DNA of 64,000 nt from Artocarpus heterophyllus (lineage: Eukaryota > Streptophyta > Magnoliopsida > Rosales > Moraceae), in NCBI GenBank assembly GCA_025403435.1, contig CM046341.1, positions 12,671,219-12,735,218 of the forward strand. The letters are read 5' to 3'. The notes beneath the pieces were generated by a model. That model did no database searches and was not told the DNA's origin. It saw nothing but the letters and a program-made list of their open reading frames with translations. The position numbers and the translations under genes were made by a program. The number at the start of each line of letters is the position of its first letter. Within the stretch, counting starts at the first letter, position 1. Positions 1-11,562 of the stretch are shown here, piece by piece.

Positions 1-2633
1 GAACCTTGGTGAGAGCAAAATCCATATAGTTTCACAATGTTGCGATGCCTGATTTTCCCAAGTGTTGAAATCTCAGCACGGAAACTGTTCTCTATCTTAT
101 TCCCCTCTCTATTAGATGCTAGCTTCTTAACAGCAATGGTCTTTCCCGAATGCGTTACCGCCTTGTAAACAGTTCCACAAGCTCCCCTTCCAACAGCAAA
201 GCTTTCATGGAAGTTATTAGTCACCTCAACAAGATCTTGGAACGTGAACCCATCTTTAGGAGGAAAGTAGATATCCGAATCAGGAGATGGAACATCCTCT
301 TGCATGGAAACGACTGTCTCAGAAGGCCATCTCATAAAATATAGGATGATAACAATAAGAACAAGAGAAACACCGCCTACAGCAGCTGCAACTGCTGTAA
401 TGATCTTTCCCCGATGAGTTTCACTACTTTTCGAATGGAGATAATAATTAGAATACGGGTTTCCACCACATTCGCTAAGAGGCCTACCACAAAGCCCTTT
501 GTTCCCAACAAAGCTGCTAACAGCCATGTTCTGAAACAGAGGTATGGAAGGTAAAGGCCCAGTAAGATCATTGTATGAGAAGTTGCACCCCAATAAGCTC
601 GACAAGTTCTCCAACGTGCTTGGGATTTCACCGCTCAAATGGTTGTTGTTGAGCAGGAGGAACTCAAGCAAATTGAGATTGCCAAGCTCTGACGGTATAT
701 TCCCAGTCAGGTTGTTAAAACTAAGATTCATTGCAATCTGCAAACCTGAGAGGGCACCCAACTCTGGAGGTATCTCACCTGAAAACATGTTACCACCCAT
801 TTGTAACTCCGTCAAGCGGGAGAGGTTTCCTAATGCAGACGGTATATTTCCCGAGAATTAATTCTCGGAAAGGCGGAGAAGCTCCAACTGCAGAAGGGTT
901 CCAATCTCATCAGGCAACAGACCTTTAAAGCTATTCCGACTGAGATCGAGACGTTGTAGCATCTTGCAGTTGACTATTTCAGGTGGAATTTTCCCGGTGA
1001 GAAAATTGGATGATATGTTAAATGTCACCAACTTAGAAAGACTTCCTATTTCCTTCGGCAATGCAGAAGTGAAGTAATTGTCTGAAATGTGAAGCCTCTG
1101 CAGCTTCTTGCAGTTTCCTATCTCCGGAGGAATCGGACCGTCGAACCTATTCCGTTCCAAACCAATGGCAGAAATGTTCACTAAATCGCACAGCTCTAAA
1201 GGAAAACTCCCAGTAAGACTGTTACCAGCAAAACGAAGTTGCGTCAACGATTTGCAGTTCAGTATCCCGGTCGGGATATTTCCATACAGTCTATTAGACT
1301 CCAGATTTAACAAAATCAGGTTAGAGTTTTGACATAGATGAGGAGGTATTCTTCCAGTCAGGTAGTTCTCTGAAAAATCAACTACCCAAAGTTGGCTGTA
1401 GAGTCCAAGCCCCTGAGGAATGCTACCATTAAGAGAGTTGTCAAATAGCTGGAACTGTATCATTTTATTCAAATACTGAAACCCATATGGAATGGGACCT
1501 TCAAGAGAGTTTGCTGAAAGGTCAAGCTTTGTCAAGTTCTTCAAGGTACTAAGCTCACTTGGTATTACACCTGTAAGCTGGTTCTGAAAAAGGTACAGTA
1601 ACCGTAGACCGCTTATCTTACTGAATTCGGTGGGGATCTTGCCAGTCAAATGGTTCTCCGAGAAATCAATTTCTGCTCCCAGAGAAAGATTTCCAATTTC
1701 CCTTGGGATGGTTCCATTTAACTCGTTTCTGTAAATGTACAGCCTTTTCAAGGACTTGAGGTTCCCAAACTCACTGGGAATTGGACCGGTTAGAGAATTC
1801 TCGTATAAAGCAATAGTCTCCAGGCTCGAACAATTCCCAAGTTCCTTGGGAATAAGCCCGGAGAATTGATTTTCCCACAGAATCATATCTGTCAAGCGCC
1901 CGAGCATCCCGAGCTCTTTTGGCAATTCCCCTCCTATACGGTTTTGAGCAAGACCAAGCAGCTCTAAGCTCTGGCATCCGCTTATTTCAGCCGGCATGCT
2001 ACCAGAAATAGCGTTCTGACCAGCTCTAAACGTTTTAAGATTCTTGAGATTCCCAATAGAATTAGGCAATGGACCGGTAATGTTATTGGAGTAGGCCACG
2101 AACTCGACCAGTGAGGTCAACTTCCCCAGCTCCTCTGGCATGGAACCGCAGAGCTTGTTGTTGCACAAGTTCAAACTTCTTAACTTAGACAAATTACCCA
2201 ATTGGGCAGGAATTTGGCCCGTGAATTGATTGTTGTTCAGAAAGAGTTCTTCCAACCTTGAACAATTCTCGATCTCCTTCGGTATGTTTCCAGAGAGTGC
2301 ATTGTAGGCGAGATCAAGACGACTCAGGTGGACCAAACCGCCAATGCTGGGGCTCAACGTTCCTGAGAGATTCATGGAACTCAACTCAAGAGACCAAACA
2401 ACTCGATAGTAACCAGAAGTGCAATTTACTCCAGACCATCCACAAGGTGTCTCGTCATTGGGATTCCAATTCCCCAACAAATTAAATCTGTCATCAAGAG
2501 TGTTCTTCAGCTCCTGGAGGTAAAGCCCCTCAGAATTCAACCCCTCTGAAGCAAAAACAAGCAGAGTTAAGACAAGTGAAAATCCAGCAAACCCCGCCTC
2601 CAAAACTTTCCGCAGCTCAAAATTTGCGAACAT
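1..2633 (-). CDS. LRR receptor-like serine/threonine kinase (LRR-XI type, At5g63930-like), 3' end outside the window, interrupted by an in-frame stop
   Basis: Plasma-membrane receptor kinase of the family that senses apoplastic ligands through a leucine-rich-repeat ectodomain. From the ATG at 2631-2633 the reading gives a hydrophobic signal peptide (about residues 10-30), an N-terminal LRR cap with the CGWSGVNC cysteine pair, then about twenty 24-residue LRRs with the plant LxGxIP pattern. A TAA at 858-860 ends this frame after 591 codons. The same frame reads straight on below 858: more LRRs, a cysteine pair (GLCGRPLSECGG), one membrane segment (about 335-405), a juxtamembrane stretch, and the kinase start with glycine loop GRGACGTVYK (162-191), AVKK lysine (120-134) and the helix-C glutamate. 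The window ends before the catalytic loop. No intron is seen. Paralogue assignment rests on overall similarity remembered for the At5g63930/At2g33170 group. The stop could be a real nonsense mutation or a sequence error. Confidence 0.88.
851..868. other. 18-bp perfect palindrome containing the premature TAA of the receptor kinase
   Basis: CCGAGAATTAATTCTCGG equals its own reverse complement. Read on the minus strand the central codon is TAA (858-860), between ...LSEN and FSGN... of an LRR repeat. Both sides keep the same frame and the family repeat, so one codon is affected and no base is gained or lost. Confidence 0.9.
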
Positions 2634-3662
2634 TTTAGTAACTCCCGGACGATCACAACCAGCATATGATCAGATAATCAATCAACACCTGCAGAAGCAC
2701 AAGTCTTCTTCAGATTGCAATGCTTTAGAACACAAATCTATTTTCTTGGCATCAACTCAACTGACTAAATACAACAATATCAAGTTAATTACAATTAAAA
2801 AAAAAAAAGAATTCGAAATTTCTTACACGCAATCTCTTATTACATCATAAAACAAGATAAAAGCTGGATTAAGGAACCTCATAACTCATAATTAATGAAA
2901 ATTCAAGCTACATGCATGCTAGTTAGAGAAATCAATTATTAATTAAAAAAAAAAAACTACAACAACAACTTAAATTCAGTGACAGACAATCGAAGAAACC
3001 AAATGGGGTCATCAGAAACCTTTAAAGAAACTTACTTTAGTCACCAAAAGAAAAACAAGAATAGGACCCTCCATAGAATAAAAACCATAAAAAATTCATT
3101 CCTATAGTCAAATTTATAAACTTTATCTATAAATGTCAAAAAAATTAAAAATAAAAAAGCCCAAAAGAAGTAAAAAAGAGGAGCATTTAAACACACCCGT
3201 TAAAGCTTCACTTTTCTATTCTTTTTAATCACTCATCGAAGAAGAGGTAACAGAAACAGCAAGTCCATCACTTGGTGACGTTGTTGACTCTCTGAAATGA
3301 CAAACTGAAAACCATGGAATTCATGAATCAGAATCCAGAATCAGCCCCCCAAAAAAGTGTCCTTTTCCTTTTTCTTTTTTATGTTTTCCCCCCACAAATG
3401 GTGGGGCGATCTCCGATCTACAGAAGACCCAATATTTGTTGCTTAAATATCTCCCAAAGCCAAGTTTTCCCACCTTTTCTCGCGGCTTTTTTCCCACCCA
3501 AAAAGAAATCACAGAAAAATCTCTCCCACTTTTCTTCTCACCCAAAAAGAAAGATAATCATATTAATATTAATGAAATGAAAGAGGACACGTTTAATGGT
3601 GAAATCTGAGCTCTTGGGGATGAAGCTCTAATGGCCGACAAGCATGCTATCATGTCATCGCT

Positions 3663-3700
<38 letters not shown>

Positions 3701-3900
3701 TGTAGTGAGAGCAAGTTGTTTCTCTCTCTAGAAGAAAGAGAACTGTGATGGGGTGGGGACGAGTTTTCTTGTTCTGCTTCTTCTTCTTTTCTCTTTTTGA
3801 GTGCAAGGAGAAGGGGAACGAGAGAACTGTGAGAAGTTTTTAGGCAAGGCAAACGGCCTACCTATTTTCTGTAATGTCGTAATAAAAGCAACGAAATTAA
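2634..3900 (-). promoter_or_regulatory. 5' leader and promoter region of the receptor kinase, with a possible 5'UTR intron
   Basis: Upstream flank of the minus-strand kinase. A plausible 5'UTR intron spans 2689-3035: on the minus strand the donor reads AAA|GTAAGTT and the acceptor follows a pyrimidine-containing stretch as TTCTGCAG|GTG, leaving a 55-nt leader before the ATG. Further up lie poly-A/T runs and a CT/GA microsatellite (3668-3696) of the kind common in plant 5' flanks. No TATA box stands out. The intron is inferred from splice consensus only. Confidence 0.4.
3668..3696. repeat. (TC)n microsatellite
   Basis: About 14 uninterrupted TC dinucleotides, GA on the strand of the receptor kinase. 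Such GA/CT tracts can bind BPC/GAGA factors in plant promoters; that role here is only a possibility. Confidence 0.9.
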
Positions 3901-4685
3901 AATCATTTTATGGGGAAAATTCTTTTTTTTTTTTCTCTCTCTTTTTGGGGTTTGATTGAAAAAAAAAAAAAAACTTTATTTTGGTAGCTTGTTGGGTTCG
4001 GAATTCTATGATATGACAATAACATTTTGGTCAGTTTTGGATTTTGGTTCCTTTTTTTTTATCTTTAATGTAAGTAAATCTGATTTGATTATTGCCACGT
4101 CATTGATAACTTCATCATCAAAATTTTTTAATAATTTTTTTGTGATAAAAAACCCCATTTTTTAAATATATATTTTTTTATTATTATGAGATAAGGAAGA
4201 TATTTGCAACTTCATATTGGCAACTCACTTGCCCAAAGATTTGATTAACATTTCTACTAAAAACTATTGTAACCCTTAATACTCTCTTACTCAAATGAAT
4301 CCAAGGTTTACACGTAGCTAGTCAACATGCTATGTCACAAATAAATCCAAGGTTTTGATTTTTTTATTTGAAAAAAAAAAGAAATGATTTTTGTTTAATA
4401 TTTGAGTTACAAAGGTGCTGTTAATGTACAATTTTTTGGCAGCAAAAAAAAATATTATTTCAAACACCAAAATTTATAAAATTAAAGGGAATTCACATAT
4501 CATAGAAACAAATCTTGGAATATTCATAAATAACGAAAATAAGTTTCCAAAAATATAGAATTTCAGAAATTCACAATTTTTCCTCAAGTTTTTGACATCA
4601 ACTCATTTGGTAAATGTTTTATATATATAATAGTAATAAATATTCAATACTAATTGATTTAAGTACATATCAATAGAAAGAATAA
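3901..4685. other. AT-rich intergenic DNA, nothing recognised
   Basis: Poly-A and poly-T runs and short ORFs without family signatures. No gene, RNA or transposon end was recognised. Confidence 0.6.
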
Positions 4686-4807
4686 ATGGCACCGTTTGGT
4701 TCGAGTATTTAAATTGAGTCTTTGAATGAAGATTTAAATTTTTATGAGAGAAAATACTGTAATAAAATTATTCGAACCGTGATTCAAATATCCAATCAAA
4801 CGGCCCT
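4686..4807. mobile_element. MITE family A, copy 1 (Tourist/PIF-Harbinger-like)
   Basis: A 122-bp non-coding element with imperfect terminal inverted repeats, left ACCGTTTGGTTCGAGTATTT and right (reverse complement) GCCGTTTGATTGGATATTTG, flanked by TAA on both sides (4683-4685 and 4808-4810). A second copy lies at 35066-35172. A 3-bp TAA/TTA target duplication is typical of PIF/Harbinger elements. Confidence 0.7.
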
Positions 4808-5528
4808 TAAACTCTCCCGCAAGCAAACAATAACTCACAATGAAATTTAATTCCCTGACTCAGCTAAAAAAAAAAAATTAAGTCCCTAAAAGATCATGAA
4901 ACGAAATTTTAAGGCATATTATTTTGGCTGTTCCCCCCCTTTTTCTATTTATGTAAACTTGTGGGCGCATTGGGATGGACCCGGTAAATAGGGCCCACAG
5001 ATCATCCGGATGATCCACCAATCTATTTCCCTCTGGATGATGAATTGGGTCAGATTGCTCTTTAAGCCGTCTGCTCACTAACTTTATGTCTTAATCAAAC
5101 GGTCCACATTTGTGGATTACGAGTATGACAATAAATAGCATAACACTGTTGAAGCGTAAGGGCTAAAGTGGTGGGCCCACTAAAAGTACACGTAAAAAAG
5201 AGAAAGGGTTAATAAGTCATTTGATCTTTTTTATTTGTAAAATTAAAATATGTCTACAGTTCATAAATATTTTTTATATGTGTCAATGCATATATATAAA
5301 GACATTAATGTTTATAGTAATAATATTGTTAGTTTTAATTTTTTTTTTAGAATACTCATTATATACGTATTTAAGATTTTAAATGGATTATGATATCATT
5401 ATATTTGCAATAAATCCTTAAAATTATGATGTTTGTTGCTTAAATTCAAATTAGTATTTAAAATAATGATTTTAAAATTTCCTAAAAAGATGAAATTTTT
5501 TGTACCAACAAGTTAGATTTACCGAAGA
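4808..5528. other. Intergenic DNA, no gene recognised
   Basis: AT-rich. The stretch 4900-5110 is less AT-rich (GGACCCGGTAAATAGGGCCC) but holds only a 66-codon ORF with no recognisable family. Confidence 0.55.
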
Positions 5529-5885
5529 ATTGAAATTAGGGTATTGTAATTAAATTAATGATATAGTTTTACTAACAAATTGAAATTAACATATTGTAAT
5601 TAAATTAATAACACAATATTATTAAGTCTTTTTATGTGTCTTACTGATTATATAATTAATATATCATAAAGTTAATAATATGTAATGATAATAATACACA
5701 ATGACATTCATTTCTTAAAACTTTAAGTGAATGATATTTCTTGTTTTTTGAAATATGTAATGAAATTAATGATACAGTATTTATTAATTCTTTTTGTGTA
5801 TCTTACAGGTTATATAATTGTTATATCATTAAGTTAACGATACATAATAATAATGATACTCAATGACATTCATTTCATTTTTTTA
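5529..5885 (+). repeat. Diverged tandem duplication, period about 162 bp
   Basis: The block ending in ACACAATGACATTCATTTC (around 5701) recurs with many substitutions about 162 bp later (around 5863), including matched ATTAAATTAATRAYACA and TTATATAATT stretches. A shorter 50-bp duplication precedes it (5531 and 5580). Non-coding. Confidence 0.7.
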
Positions 5886-7380
5886 AGATGTCAAGTTATA
5901 ATGATAATGCATCAATGTAATATGTTAAAATAGGAAATATACGTGTATATTTTTTTCTAATTTAATTATTTGAAAAATAAAGAAATTTGTCATAAAAATT
6001 TAAATACACGATAATATTTAGTTAGAGGGTATTTTAGGGTTCTGAATATATGAAATTTTAAAAAGTGGACATATAAGTGATATTTGTATAACAAAGACAG
6101 ATTTTAATTTACTTTTTAAAAAATAGACAAATTATGTAATGTTTACAAAATTAAAAAGTTGAAAAATGAAAATAAATTAGAATACAAAGAGATAAGAGGA
6201 AGAAAGTCTGAAAGAGATGGGAAATGAATAACTGTGGGAGCACATGGGAGGCCAAATGGGCCACATTAATTGACTTGGAAAGTAATAGCAGGAGTTGGCT
6301 CACTTCCACTTAGGCAAAAAAAAAATAAAAAGAGGAAAACAAAACAAAACAATCCATCACTAGTTATATTATTTGCCGACCAATTCTTTTTAGCATTATT
6401 ATGCAAATATCCATTTAAGTTACATTTGTTGCTTGTATTGTTGGTCTCAATTCATCATCATTGAAGAACAATACAAGTTCAAGTTTGATTCATATTTCTC
6501 CCTCTTTCTCTTAAAGTTTTTATGTTAATGTTCACGCTTGCGACGCAAAATTTGCTTTAGTGCATTGTTTTTGCAGCTTGTATGATTAGTAATGTATGTG
6601 TGAGTGATCACTTAGGGCATCCTGTGGAGATAGTAAGAGCATACAGAATTAAGTAAGGATGAAAATGTCTACGATGTTGTTGATATTTTCACAACATTAT
6701 CTATATTTTTAAGTCTCAACAAGATTCCCTCAAAATATATATATATTTTTTAAATATCTGTCAACATCAACATTTCTTCGACGTTATCTATATATTAAAA
6801 CCTCGAAACTTCATCAGCATCAACATTTTCATTCGTCTTTGGAATTAAGGAAAGGGTTTTGAGCTTTATGAATTTTAACAACTTGTCTCTCAAATTTTTA
6901 ATTTTGGCAATTGATTATCCCTCCAAATGCAATGTGCTTTTAAATCTCCCTTAAATTAAGGATTTAGATTTAAGAGATTTAAATTAGGATTTGAAAGAGA
7001 TTTAAAAACTTTTTATTGGACTTTTCATCCTCACATGAGGCTCAAATAGGCTTTTTGTCATCGATTTAACAGAAAGTTAAATAGAATAAGACACATTATG
7101 GGAGTTTAAAAAATTTAAAAGATAACTCACTAAAATTAGAAGTTAGGAGGGGAAGTTCTCAAAAACCAAAAAGTTTAGGGCAACGGTGCTTAAAATCTTG
7201 AAGAAACTACACTTTCATAAACGTTTCATGAATTTATAACTTTCAACTTTGTAATTAAAAAATAGAAAAAATAAAAAACTGCAGCATCATCATGGGCGAC
7301 TTCAATCGTGAGACATGTTTATACCCTAAATATACACAAACGTTACATGCCAAGAATCGTTTTTTGGCTTGTACATAAAC
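5886..7380. other. AT-rich intergenic DNA, nothing recognised
   Basis: Only short, unrelated ORFs. No repeat ends or gene motifs seen. Confidence 0.55.
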
Positions 7381-7603
7381 ACCCTACATGAAAAAGGAAA
7401 ATTTTTATAAATATTATATTTGAAGATTTACTTTTTATAAATACCATACATGTTTATAAATAAACATATCTTTTAAAGAGGGATAATCAATATTATACCC
7501 TAAATGAAAAAGGAAAATTTTTATAAATATTATATTTAAAGATTTACTTTTTATAAATACCACATATGTTTATAAATAAACATATCTTTTAAAGAGCGAC
7601 GTA
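7381..7603 (+). repeat. Tandem duplication of a 116-bp unit
   Basis: Unit 1 (7381-7496) begins ACCCTACATGAAAAAGG and unit 2 (from 7497) begins ACCCTAAATGAAAAAGG. They stay almost identical through TTTATAAATAAACATATC to about 7600. Non-coding and young by its low divergence. Confidence 0.9.
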
Positions 7604-8414
7604 ACATGCAATTTCCTCAATGAAAAAAGTATGTACATACGTACAAGTGTGTTTAAATTTGTGTCCATGTTATGTGTTCTTTGTTTGTGTGTGTTGATAA
7701 AAACAAAAAGTAGCTACCAAAGCAAGTCTGGCAATTTCATTCAAAAATTGCTGGAGTAAGGCCCTTTATTAAGCTTCGCTTGTGCTTACAGTGTAATCAC
7801 CTGTGTTTTTTTTTTTTTTTTTTTGAGTGAAAAAATTGGAATATTATTCCTCACTTGTAATATTAGAAAGTACAAATGAGTTACTAAATAAAGGTAACAC
7901 CTATCCAACCAAAATTATCCAGATTCAAACAAATATAATTAGCTAGACAATGGGTTATAAAATTTCCTTTACGAAAAATATTGCAAATAGAGCCATTGTT
8001 TGCATGAGGAATAGCTTATTAAACATTTTCAATAATTGAAGAACACTACTATATAAATTCACAATTTTGTGAAATTATTCTACAATTTTTTAGAATATTC
8101 ATTTCAAGTAGAAACTTGGTTCATATGAGTTAAAAATGTATAAATTGTTATAAAAAAATAATCAGTATAGCTCTGCCGCTGAGTCTTTATAGTTGTTTTA
8201 AAAAAACTAAAAATATTCTTTAAGTTAGATTTATTAGAGTTGAGAATAAAAAATTATTGTTTAACCAAATTACTTAATGTTCCCTTCAACAAAATTTGAT
8301 TAGTGTCATTTATAAATTGGTGAAAAAGTTGGTGGTATAGGATCTTTAGCAAGTAGACAGTTTGGTTAGGATGCACTATATATTTCTTAATTAGTTACTT
8401 CTTCCCATCATTTA

Positions 8415-8415
8415 A

Positions 8416-8448
<33 letters not shown>
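8415..8448. repeat. (AAT)n microsatellite
   Basis: About 11 uninterrupted AAT/ATA trinucleotides. Confidence 0.9.
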
Positions 8449-8519
8449 CTTTAGATATTATAAAAGAGTGGATATGAAGCATTATTCCTTTTTTGGTAGT
8501 CTAAAACATACAGTTTTGA

Positions 8520-9060
8520 TGCTCCTCTTTTTTTAATTAATTTTTTTTACCTTTTTCCACTCTATTTGCAATCATAGTCTCTTATTTGAATCTTTTTTTT
8601 TTAAACTTCACCATTGTGGTGCTTTATCTTTCCTTTTTCTTTTTACAAAAAAATATTTACCTTGCATGATCTCTTATAAATGGGTTTTTTATTTTTCTCC
8701 TTTCTTAATTTTTTAGTATTTATCCTTTTCTTTCTTTTTCTTTCTTTTTTAAGCTTTATTTTTTTTTCTTTTTACTGTTTAGATATTTTACCATAGTCTC
8801 TGTTTACAATTTTTCTTTTCTTTTTTATTCTTTTAACTACATTTTTTTACTGTTATCTCTTATATTTGTCACTTTAGATTTTATTTTTTAACTTTTTTAG
8901 TATTTCACCCTTTTTTTTCTCTTTCTTTCTTTTTTCAATGTTTTACTTCTTTTTCATTCTTTATTTTTGACTCTATTACCGACACCGTAATCTTAACCAT
9001 AATGTTCTCATATATTTTCTTTTTTGGTTCCTCTTTTATTTTCTTTCCATTTCATCTTTA
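8520..9060. repeat. Homopyrimidine-rich low-complexity tract
   Basis: Some 540 bp made largely of T with interspersed C (repeated CTTTTTCTTTCTTTTT patterns) and very few purines. It explains several lysine-rich or phenylalanine-rich spurious ORFs. Confidence 0.8.
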
Positions 9061-10443
9061 TCGGTCCCTCTTGTACTCCAATGTCAACTTTCTCACTAAA
9101 ATAATCTCTTTACTTGTGATTAATTCTTGCTTAACAATTAAAGAAAATTTTACATAATAATCACACAAAAGGGTTTTAAAAAGATAAAATAATAGAAAAA
9201 TAGTTTTAAACAAAAAAAAAACTTTAACAAAAATTGTGTCACAAGTACAAATCTTTTTTTGTTCCTTTTCCAAAAAAATTGGATCTATTTGTTTTACTTA
9301 CTTATTTGCTTCTCGTAAAACCTACCTTTTATACTCGTGCCATACTTTGTCTGAAAATAAATAATTTATTAACCAAGGGATCAAAACTATTTATTTTACA
9401 AATTTCGGTAGTTAGACCCAAAAAGTAAATGTCATAGCTCAAAATAAAAAAATGCACATGTTCAATTTTATGTACAACTTTTCTTTTCGAATCTTTAAGT
9501 AAATTTTTTCATTCTATTGATTCTTTTATTTGTAACCTACATCGTAAAAATTATAATTACAACTTAATATGTGCTTTACACATACTTGTACTGGTCCTAG
9601 CACTAGTAGTAATAGCAGCAGCACCAACAATCAACAACAACCAACAATCAACAACAACAACAACGGTTCTATTAGCACTCCACTTTTAAATGTTCACGTA
9701 TCTCTTCTAAACATATATCACTTAATTTTGAAGTATTCAATTTACTCATCACACACACCTATTGATTTCAAAATTACCCCATAACTATTTGAATAGTACT
9801 ATTGTTTTCCACCACTTGAAAATATTTTTCACATTTCTGTAATTCTTTTTTTTCTTTTTTTGTTTTGGGTTAATTTACACGCCCATGAACTTGGGATTTT
9901 CTCGCAACATTAGCAAAAAAAAAAAAAAACAAACAAACAAACAATTAAAAAAAAAACCAGCTATTAACAGAGGGCAGTACAGGCCAAGAGAGAGAGAGAG
10001 AGAAAAAAAAGTGGACGACAAAATTACTCACATGTAAAAAGGTGATCATGGATCGTTATTTTCAAAATAATAATAGTAACAAAAAATATTTAAAAGAATC
10101 ACCTGAGTTTATGAAAAAAAAAAAAAAAGGTCAAATATTTACTAGGTCTAAACTATTTAAAAATTACCCAAATTTTTAAAAGAATTTAAAGAAATGCGAC
10201 CCGTCATATTGTTGAAAACGTTAAGAATACCCTCAATAATCAAACTTTAAGTATTATTTAAGCAACAACATTTTAAAAAATTAACCAAAAGGCGTTTCAA
10301 ACTAAAAATATTCAAAAACAAAAAACAATATACAAAATCTATTTATCATCCTCAATTTGCTAATCGGCCAAACCAAATTAAACCAAATCATCATATATTT
10401 CTATTTATATATATTTTAAGTAGTTATAAAATATATTAATTAG

Positions 10444-10519
10444 ATAATTTGATATATCTAAAAAATGTATTTACTCCAAAAATAATTTGATATATCTAAA
10501 AAATGTATTTACTCCAAAA
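10444..10519 (+). repeat. Perfect 38-bp tandem duplication
   Basis: Two identical adjacent copies (10444-10481 and 10482-10519) starting ATAATTTGATATATCT and ending TTTACTCCAAAA. Confidence 0.92.
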
Positions 10520-10623
10520 ATAAACGTTACAAACATAAAACTTTTTTTTCATTTTCAGATTTTTATCTGCTTTGGAAGAAGTTTGCAAGTATATCGAGAG
10601 AGCTTCTCGCGAGAAGATTAATA

Positions 10624-10785
10624 GAGTGTTTGGTAAGATCAGTTGAAACTCATCAATTTTAATTCGAACAACTTAACGCTCTCACACATCACAATGTAAA
10701 GCAAAAGTATACTATAGTGTAAAACTCATATATGTTATATTACTTTTAATTCAAACTTAGCTTTAATTTATTTTCCAAACACTTT
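10624..10785 (+). mobile_element. MITE family B, diverged copy
   Basis: Ends GTGTTTGG and CCAAACAC, with an inner CACAATGTAAAG / TATAGTGTAAAACTC pair matching the doubled motif of family B (see 23407-23570). Confidence 0.55.
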
Positions 10786-11413
10786 ATAAAAATTTATAAT
10801 AGATGGCCAATTTGTTCTAAGTCTCACACTTATTATTTAATATCTTATGGATTTGAATGTTTAAGATTCGATAGATTTCATTCTTGCATTATTGATATAA
10901 TTGATTAGGGGAATATGTATCATACCAAAATGTTGTGATTTAGTTTGAAATTTTCTAAACCAATTTGTAATCTGTTTGGTTTATGCTTTACCAAAAAAAA
11001 GGAGTTTGGTTTATGTTCCTACATAGAATGGGATTTTTGCCTAACCCCGTAAGATGAGATCTTGACTTAAGATCAATTTTTTGATAGTTAAGACTAGTGA
11101 CAAATTACCAACATTGTTTCCCATAAGTGTAATATCCAACATATTTTATTGCGAAACCCTAAAAGCGTCTAATCTTTAATTCTTTTATTTCTTCTTAGCA
11201 AGTATATGAAAAGATTTATGTTCTAAAAGTTCCTGAAAAGCTCGTGGCCGTAAAAACTTTTTGATGGGCATAGTCCTTTTTTCTTCTTGTTCGCTTTACT
11301 TTATTATTATTATTATTATTATTATCTTCTACTTTATTATTATTATTATTTGTTGTGAGCACATGACTAAGTGTAATGTATTAAAGCAAATAACGGACAA
11401 AATCATTTTTTAA
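10786..11413. other. Intergenic DNA
   Basis: AT-rich, with (TTA)n microsatellites near 11301-11350. No gene seen. Confidence 0.55.
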
Positions 11414-11562
11414 GGTGTTTGGATAAAGGTAATTTATACTATAAATTTAATTATAAATAATATAAAATTTTTATATATTATAATAAAAAAAATATTATAA
11501 TATAAAATTTTTATATATTACAATAAAAAATTCTCGTCAATAATTTTCACCACTAAACGTAC
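11414..11562 (+). mobile_element. MITE family B, degraded copy
   Basis: Begins GGTGTTTGG after TAA and holds two ATAATATAAAATTTTTATATATTA units, the AT-decayed form of the family B inner repeat. The right end is poorly preserved. Confidence 0.45.

Larger units (their letters stand above)
7604..10443. other. Low-complexity AT-rich intergenic DNA
   Basis: Holds a T-run at 7807-7825, an AAT microsatellite, a long pyrimidine-rich tract (8520-9060), CAA repeats near 9627-9664 and an (AG)n run near 9988-10002. Short ORFs here follow base composition and show no protein family. Confidence 0.6.
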
